Part shown: in pieces, positions 59,166-64,000 of the stretch | Layout: each line of letters begins with the position of its first letter | Position numbering within the stretch: the stretch's first letter is position 1 | NCBI GenBank assembly: GCA_964490725.1 | Contig: CAZBDU010000013.1 | Span: 1 to 64,000 of the forward strand | Origin: CAZBDU01 sp964490725 | Lineage (GTDB): Bacteria > Spirochaetota > Spirochaetia > SZUA-6 > DRHE01 | Direction of reading: 5' to 3' | Length of the DNA stretch: 64,000 bases | Notes under the pieces: generated by a model | Database searches by the model: none | What the model was told of the DNA's origin: nothing | What the model saw: the letters and a program-made list of their open reading frames with translations, nothing else | Program-made: the position numbers and the translations under genes

Positions 59166-60424
59166 GTCCCACTCCCCCCGCAATACGCGTAGCTGAAGGC
59201 GGCGTACAGCTTGGCGGCTTCCACGAGCTGGGAAATCTCGATCTTCTCATTGATGGCGTGGGCCTCCTCCAGCCGGCCGGGACCGCAGATGACCACCGGG
59301 ATGCCGCTTTCGGAGAACCAGCCGGCATCGCTGACCGACGGCCAGACCACGCTCTGCGCCTCGCGGCCCAGCACCTTGCTGAAAGTCCTGCCCAGGAGCT
59401 GCACCTGCGGATCATCCAGCCTCACCTCCGAGGCAGGAAAGATCTCGCCCCGGTCCCGGAACATGGAGCTGCCGCCGAAAATGACTTCGGGCGGGTTGTT
59501 CCTCAGCCAGGGGTCCGCCTGGCAGACGGCGTTCAGGTGCGACAGCACCTCCGCCTTGATCGCTTCCAAACGCTCGTTGGGCAGGTAGTGGATGGTGTAC
59601 CAGAGGGAGCACTCGTCGGCGATGAAGGCCGGGTGCCGCCCTCCCTTGATGACCGCCGGGTTGATGGTGTTGGCCCCGGCAGGCATGCCCTGGTAGCCCT
59701 TCGTGACCGCCCAGTGCCGCTCCAGCTCCTGCATCCCTCGCAGGATGTGAACCATCTTCTCGATGGCGCTGGCCGCCTCTATTCCGCCCCCGGCGTGGAT
59801 CATCCGCGAGCGCAGCCCGTCGTGGTAGGTCTTGGGGCTGCGCACAATGACCCACATGGTCACCACGCCCCCCTGCCCTCCGATCTTCAGCTCCGACGGC
59901 TCGGGGATGATGGCGAAATCGCCCCGGAACCCCTTCTCCAGCAGCGTCTTCGTGCCGTGTTCCCCGGCCTCCTCTCCGATCACCGACTGGAACATCAGCG
60001 ACCCATCCAACTGCACGCCCAGGTCGGTGAGCGTCTTGATGGCCCAGTAGGCCGCCGCCATCCCGCCTTTCATGTCCGCCGAACCCCGACCGTAGAGGTA
60101 GCGGCTGTCGCTGCGGGCGGTGAACGGCTCGAAGTCCCACTTCTCCTCCGGGTTGACCTGGGCCACGTCCACGTGGCCGTTGAACACCAGGGTGCGCTGG
60201 CCGCGCTTCCCGGGTTTGACTCCCACCAGGAGAGGCTCCTGCGGGTACAGGTCGAACATCTCGGTCTGGAGCCCCGCCTGCCGAAGCCGCTCGGCCAGCC
60301 ACTTCTGGATACCCGCCGTGTTGTGCGCCGGCGGGTCGGGCGTGGCGAAACCGATCAGCCGGCCCGCGAAATCCAGCAGCTCGCCGCTGGAGTCCTCAAT
60401 AGCCTGAAGGATTCTCTCCACCAT
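59159..60424 (-). CDS. M20-family amidohydrolase/peptidase
   Basis: A 421-residue dizinc hydrolase of the ArgE/DapE type: LVFNGHVDVAQVNPEEKWDF, LYGRGSADMKGGMAAAYWAI, catalytic glutamates in VIGEEAGEHGTK, PEPSELKIGGQGGVVTMWVI and VSDAGWFSESGIPVVICGPG. In a purine operon it may cleave an N-carbamoyl or ureido compound, as allantoate amidohydrolases do. It sits between the two permease genes with overlaps on both sides. Confidence 0.92.
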   Translation of the reverse strand: MVERILQAIEDSSGELLDFAGRLIGFATPDPPAHNTAGIQKWLAERLRQAGLQTEMFDLYPQEPLLVGVKPGKRGQRTLVFNGHVDVAQVNPEEKWDFEPFTARSDSRYLYGRGSADMKGGMAAAYWAIKTLTDLGVQLDGSLMFQSVIGEEAGEHGTKTLLEKGFRGDFAIIPEPSELKIGGQGGVVTMWVIVRSPKTYHDGLRSRMIHAGGGIEAASAIEKMVHILRGMQELERHWAVTKGYQGMPAGANTINPAVIKGGRHPAFIADECSLWYTIHYLPNERLEAIKAEVLSHLNAVCQADPWLRNNPPEVIFGGSSMFRDRGEIFPASEVRLDDPQVQLLGRTFSKVLGREAQSVVWPSVSDAGWFSESGIPVVICGPGRLEEAHAINEKIEISQLVEAAKLYAAFSYAYCGGSGTW

Positions 60425-61464
60425 CAGCGCACCTCCCAGGCCGCGGTCATCCTGCCCTCCAGCCAGGTGGCGGAGACCACGCAGAGCAGCAAAAGCCCGA
60501 CGAACACCTGCGAGAAGGTCGCCGGAATGCCCGCCAGGGTCAGCGAGGTGGCGCCCACCAGGACTCCGGAGATGAAAATGCTCACAAAGGGCAGAGCGAC
60601 GATGTTCTCCCGGGCGAGCATGACCACCACGATGGCAGTGAAGCCGTAGCCTCCGGTGACATTCTTCTCCATCCGGAAAAAGTCCCCGACGATCTCCACC
60701 GTTCCGCCGAGGGCCGAAACGGCACCGCTCAGCACCATGATGATCAGGGTGAGCGAGCGCATGCTCATCCCGGCCAGGCGCGCGGATTCCCGGCTCAACC
60801 CCACGGCCTGCAAACGGAAGCCGAGCGTGGTCGAGCTGAGGATGAACCAGATCGCCGGCACGATGACCAGGGCGACGAGGAAGGTGACGTTCAGCGGGTA
60901 CTGCAGGAACGGCATGTGCGCCTGGGGCAGGATCTCGGAGGTCCGCGGGTAGTTGGGGTTGGGCATGGACATGGGGCCGTAGATCAGGTAGTCCATCAGC
61001 TTCAGGGCAATGTAGTTCATCATCAGAGTGGAAAGCATCTCGTGGACCCCGAAGCGGTTCTTCAAGTATCCGGATATCCCCGACCAGATGCCCCCTCCCA
61101 CCAGGGAAACCACGAAGATCAGCAGCAGCAGTACATAAGCGGGCAGGCGCAGGTACAGCCCCAGGGCGGTGGAAAGGATGGCCCCGATCGCCATCTGCCC
61201 TTCGGCGCCCAGGTTCCACAGCCCGCAACGGAAGGCTGTGATCATCCCCGCGCCGGCGATCATGATGGGAGTTGCCTTGGCCAGCACCTCCAGCAGGCCG
61301 TAGACCGAGAAGAAGCTCTGGGAGAAGAACTCCCCGTAGGCGCCGATAGGGTCCTTGCCGGTGAACAGGAGGATGAAAAGACCGCCCAGGACAAAGGCCA
61401 TCACAATGGCCGTCACGTAGGCCAGGGGCTTGCTGAGCCTGGCTAGGTTTTGTCTTTGGGACAT
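60424..61464 (-). CDS. Nucleoside-type ABC permease 1
   Basis: A 346-residue permease of the YufP/NupO type: VLAKATPIMIAGAGMITAFR, CGLWNLGAEGQMAIGAILST, FGVHEMLSTLMMNYIALKLM and LQAVGLSRESARLAGMSMR. It overlaps the ATPase gene by 22 bp and the M20 gene by one base (TGATG). With permease 2 it forms the membrane pore. Confidence 0.93.
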   Translation of the reverse strand: MSQRQNLARLSKPLAYVTAIVMAFVLGGLFILLFTGKDPIGAYGEFFSQSFFSVYGLLEVLAKATPIMIAGAGMITAFRCGLWNLGAEGQMAIGAILSTALGLYLRLPAYVLLLLIFVVSLVGGGIWSGISGYLKNRFGVHEMLSTLMMNYIALKLMDYLIYGPMSMPNPNYPRTSEILPQAHMPFLQYPLNVTFLVALVIVPAIWFILSSTTLGFRLQAVGLSRESARLAGMSMRSLTLIIMVLSGAVSALGGTVEIVGDFFRMEKNVTGGYGFTAIVVVMLARENIVALPFVSIFISGVLVGATSLTLAGIPATFSQVFVGLLLLCVVSATWLEGRMTAAWEVR

Positions 61465-63005
61465 GGTTTCCCTTCTGGGGCCTGCGCACCCCCGGTCATC
61501 AGGACTCCGACGTCGTACTTGGTGACCCCGGCCAGCTCCCGGAAGCAGCCGACCACCTGACCCCGGTAGAGCACAAACAGCCGGTCGCAGATCTTGTACA
61601 GCTCGTCCAGATCGGTGCCCAGGAACAGTATGGTGGCGCCGGACAGGGTCATTTCGCTGAGCTTTGAATAGAAGAAATTCTGCGAAGCAACGTCCAGCCC
61701 CTTGGTGGGGTGATAGGCGATCAACAGCCTCGGGCAGGCCTCGATCTTCCTTCCCAGGGCCAGCCGCTGCCGGTTTCCCCCCGACAGCTTCGCCGAGGAG
61801 AGGTTGATCCCCGGCGTCTGCACGTTGTAGGTATCCACGATCCTCTGGGCGTGCCTCGCCACCGCGGGCCAGTTCATGACCCCCCGCCGGGAAAAGGGCT
61901 GCTTCTCCGGATAGTCCAGAATCGAGTTCTTGCGGATGCTGAACAGCGGCACCAGGGTGTTCGCGCTGGGCAGGTAGTTCATTCCCCGGCGCATGCGCGC
62001 CTGACAGGACAGGCGGGTGATGTCCCGGCCCCGGAAGCGGATGGTTCCGGCCTGCGCTTCCCGCAGCCCCATCAGGGCTTCGGCCAGCTGAGCGCTGCCG
62101 TTGCCTTCGATGGCCGCCACCCCCACGACTTCCCCCTCGTGCAGCTCCAGGCTGAGGTCGCGCACTGCCGGCAGGCCTCGATCGTCCGCCACATGCAGCC
62201 CTGAAACCGACAGGGCCATCTCCCCGCTCTTCCTGCCGACGCCGCCGAAGCGGTGGGAGAACTCCTCGCCGACCATCATCATCGTGAGGCGGTTGTAGTC
62301 CGCTTGCGCCGCGGGGAGAGTGCCCACCAGCTTCCCTTTCCGGAACACGGAGATGCGGTCGGAGATGGCAAGGGCCTCGTAGAGGCGGTGCGTGATGTTG
62401 AGGATGGTGTAGCCCTGCCGGTTCAGGTCCCGGATCACCCGCTGGAAGGACTCCAGCTCGTTGGGGGCCAGGACGTTGGTCGCCTCGTCCAGCAGGATGA
62501 TGCGAGAGCCCAGGGCCAGGACCTTGAGGATCTCCACCTTCTGCTTCTCGCCTTCCGAGAGGTCCACGATTTCGGTGTCGAGGCGTTCCTCCAGGCCGAA
62601 ACCGAACAGGTCCGACAGCCGCCTGACCTTCCGCGCCAGCTCCTGCTTCCTGGCCAGAAACCCGCTTTCCTGCAGGAAGAGGCTGACGTTCTCGACGACC
62701 GTCATGTCCTCGACGAGCTTGAAGAACTGCGGGACCATGCCAATGCCCAGCCGCAGGGCGTGCTTGGGATCGCGGATCTCCTGTTCCTGCCCTTCGACCC
62801 ACACGCTTCCGCAGTCCTTCTGGTACAGGCCGTAGAGGATGTTCATCAGGGTGGTTTTGCCCGCCCCGTTCTCCCCCAGCAAGGTGTGGATCTCCCCGCG
62901 CTGGAAGGCCAGGGAGACGTCGTCGAGAGCCTGCACTTTCCCGAAGTGCTTGGAGACGCCCCGCACCTCCAGGACGATGTCCGTGCCTCTCCCGGTCTCT
63001 TTCAT
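61443..63005 (-). CDS. Nucleoside-type ABC ATPase, two domains (YufO/NupN-like)
   Basis: A 520-residue double ATPase. N half: Walker A GENGAGKTTL, signature LSEGEKQKVEILKVL, Walker B IILLDEATNVL. C half: degenerate Walker A (GVAAIEGNGSAQ), signature LSGGNRQRLALGRKI and PTKGLDVASQ. It overlaps the xanthine dehydrogenase gene by ATGA. Confidence 0.94.
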   Translation of the reverse strand: MKETGRGTDIVLEVRGVSKHFGKVQALDDVSLAFQRGEIHTLLGENGAGKTTLMNILYGLYQKDCGSVWVEGQEQEIRDPKHALRLGIGMVPQFFKLVEDMTVVENVSLFLQESGFLARKQELARKVRRLSDLFGFGLEERLDTEIVDLSEGEKQKVEILKVLALGSRIILLDEATNVLAPNELESFQRVIRDLNRQGYTILNITHRLYEALAISDRISVFRKGKLVGTLPAAQADYNRLTMMMVGEEFSHRFGGVGRKSGEMALSVSGLHVADDRGLPAVRDLSLELHEGEVVGVAAIEGNGSAQLAEALMGLREAQAGTIRFRGRDITRLSCQARMRRGMNYLPSANTLVPLFSIRKNSILDYPEKQPFSRRGVMNWPAVARHAQRIVDTYNVQTPGINLSSAKLSGGNRQRLALGRKIEACPRLLIAYHPTKGLDVASQNFFYSKLSEMTLSGATILFLGTDLDELYKICDRLFVLYRGQVVGCFRELAGVTKYDVGVLMTGGAQAPEGKPCPKDKT

Positions 63006-64000
63006 GCGTCCTTCAAATCCCGCTGGAGCGCGAAATACACGTCCTCGGCCTTCACCGGAAGCTGGTGAAAGCGGATGCCGACGGCGTTGTGGATGGCATT
63101 GACGATCGCCGGCGCCGTGTTGTTGAGGCCGATCTCGCCGACCCCTTTCGCGCCGTAGGGACCTTCCTTGTCGGCGCTTTCTACCAGGATGATCCGGATC
63201 TCCGGCATGTCCATGGAGGTGGGCAGCATGTACTTTTCGAAGCAGTCACTCACCACTCTCCCTTTGGCGTCGGTGATCAGCTCCTCGCTCAGAGCGTAGC
63301 CCACACCCTGGAGCACCGCCCCCTCGATCTGGCCTTCCACGGCCAGGGGATTGATGGCCTTGCCCACGTCCTGGGCCACGGTCACCCGCTCCACCTGCAC
63401 CTCGCCGGTCAGGGTGTCCACCAGCACCTCGGCCACCTGGATGGAGAAGGCGAAGGCGGCGGAGGTGTTGGCGTAGCCGTTGGGCGGCAGCCGCTCGCTG
63501 GGCGGCGAATACTGGAAAGCAGAAGAAAGCACGTGCCCGATGCACCGCGGAGAACGGAACACGGCCTCCCCGTAATCCAGGCTCTTGCTTTCGTCGCCGC
63601 GCGCCTGAATCCGGCCGTCCCGCACGACCAGCTGCTCCACCGGGAGGCCCAACACCGCCGCGGCCGACTCCAGCAGATACCCCCGCAGCTGGCCGGCCGC
63701 TCCCCGCGCGGCGTTGCCGTCCTCGAAGCAGACCCGGGAGGCGAAGCTCCCCAGCGACACCGGGGCGGTCAGGGTGTCGTAGCCCATGACCTTGATGCTG
63801 GACAGCGGCAGATCCAGCTCCTCGGCCACGATTTGGGCCAGCACGGTGTCGGCCCAGGTGCCGGTGTCCCCGCTGCCCTTGTACAGCGCCACCTGCCCGT
63901 CCCTGAACATCTTCAGCTCGATGCTGGAGAACTCGCCATCCGGGAAGATGTTGCTGCCGCTGACGTGGATGGCCCCGGCCAGTCCGATGCCTCGCCGCAG
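63002..64000 (-). CDS. Xanthine dehydrogenase molybdenum-binding subunit, C-terminal part
   Basis: The last 332 residues of the large subunit; the gene continues past the right edge. Conserved blocks are KGSGDTGTWADTVLAQIVAE, the PVSLGSFASRVCFEDGNAAR region, VAQDVGKAINPLAVEGQIEG and the active-site glutamate loop KGVGEIGLNNTAPAIVNAIH. It oxidises hypoxanthine/xanthine or a related heterocycle. It is the first gene seen of the operon with the nucleoside transporter, giving the operon its purine theme. Confidence 0.93.
   Translation of the reverse strand: MRRGIGLAGAIHVSGSNIFPDGEFSSIELKMFRDGQVALYKGSGDTGTWADTVLAQIVAEELDLPLSSIKVMGYDTLTAPVSLGSFASRVCFEDGNAARGAAGQLRGYLLESAAAVLGLPVEQLVVRDGRIQARGDESKSLDYGEAVFRSPRCIGHVLSSAFQYSPPSERLPPNGYANTSAAFAFSIQVAEVLVDTLTGEVQVERVTVAQDVGKAINPLAVEGQIEGAVLQGVGYALSEELITDAKGRVVSDCFEKYMLPTSMDMPEIRIILVESADKEGPYGAKGVGEIGLNNTAPAIVNAIHNAVGIRFHQLPVKAEDVYFALQRDLKDA

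Overview
The window reads as a chromosomal piece of a GC-rich bacterium, most likely a spirochaete. The main reason is the three substrate-binding proteins: their signal peptides end in motifs such as WATGQKE, LWAGGTPE and FAGGGSES without a lipobox cysteine, a style common in Spirochaeta-like sugar-binding proteins. Lineage is inference. No ribosomal RNA, tRNA, phage or insertion-sequence gene was found.

Layout. 1-1807: distal end of a type I-C-like CRISPR array; leader and cas genes lie off the left edge. 1832-6302: thioredoxin-like gene, then a LacI-controlled sugar ABC transporter (binding protein, permease, ATPase). 6384-9864: a rifampicin-phosphotransferase-like dikinase with a TetR regulator and two matching operators. 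10153-21328: mixed accessory genes (protease plus envelope protein, FMN-binding membrane protein, membrane-bound AraC regulator, TetR plus lipoprotein hydrolase) with several broken genes. 21704-37775: the most striking region. A sugar ABC transporter operon and a long catabolic operon (split transketolase, tungsten-type aldehyde oxidoreductase, MoaD-like protein, epimerase, FGGY kinase, RpiB-like isomerase, second permease) flank a two-component pair: an NtrC-family sigma-54 activator and a histidine kinase whose N-terminal input domain is an ABC ATPase. Both operons have a sigma-54 promoter with exactly 85 bp to a pair of 17-bp inverted repeats set 31 bp apart, so they look like one regulon. 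38269-38962: toxin-antitoxin module with an operator centred on a leaderless GTG start. 39273-47100: a decayed area (MFS, hydrolase, DGPF, VOC, MazE and ABC/AraC remnants) around an intact DHFR-like protein, ECF sigma factor, MATE exporter and WYL regulator. 47791-64000: a 16-kb run of one-strand genes, mostly overlapping: xanthine dehydrogenase, a nucleoside-type BMP ABC transporter, an M20 hydrolase, a TenA-like/acyltransferase-like/thiolase/DUF35 group, and the FdrA-DUF1116-DUF2877 set with an amidohydrolase and a cyclase. It fits uptake of purines and breakdown to allantoin/oxamate-type intermediates.

How the parts work together. The central model is that the ABC-ATPase histidine kinase senses sugar transport or nucleotide state, phosphorylates the activator, and sigma-54 RNA polymerase then transcribes import and catabolism together, while the activator may repress its own sigma-70 promoter because its site covers the -10 box. 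Domains, sites and spacings are read directly from the sequence; the signalling mechanism is inference. Several single-base frameshifts could be real decay or assembly errors.
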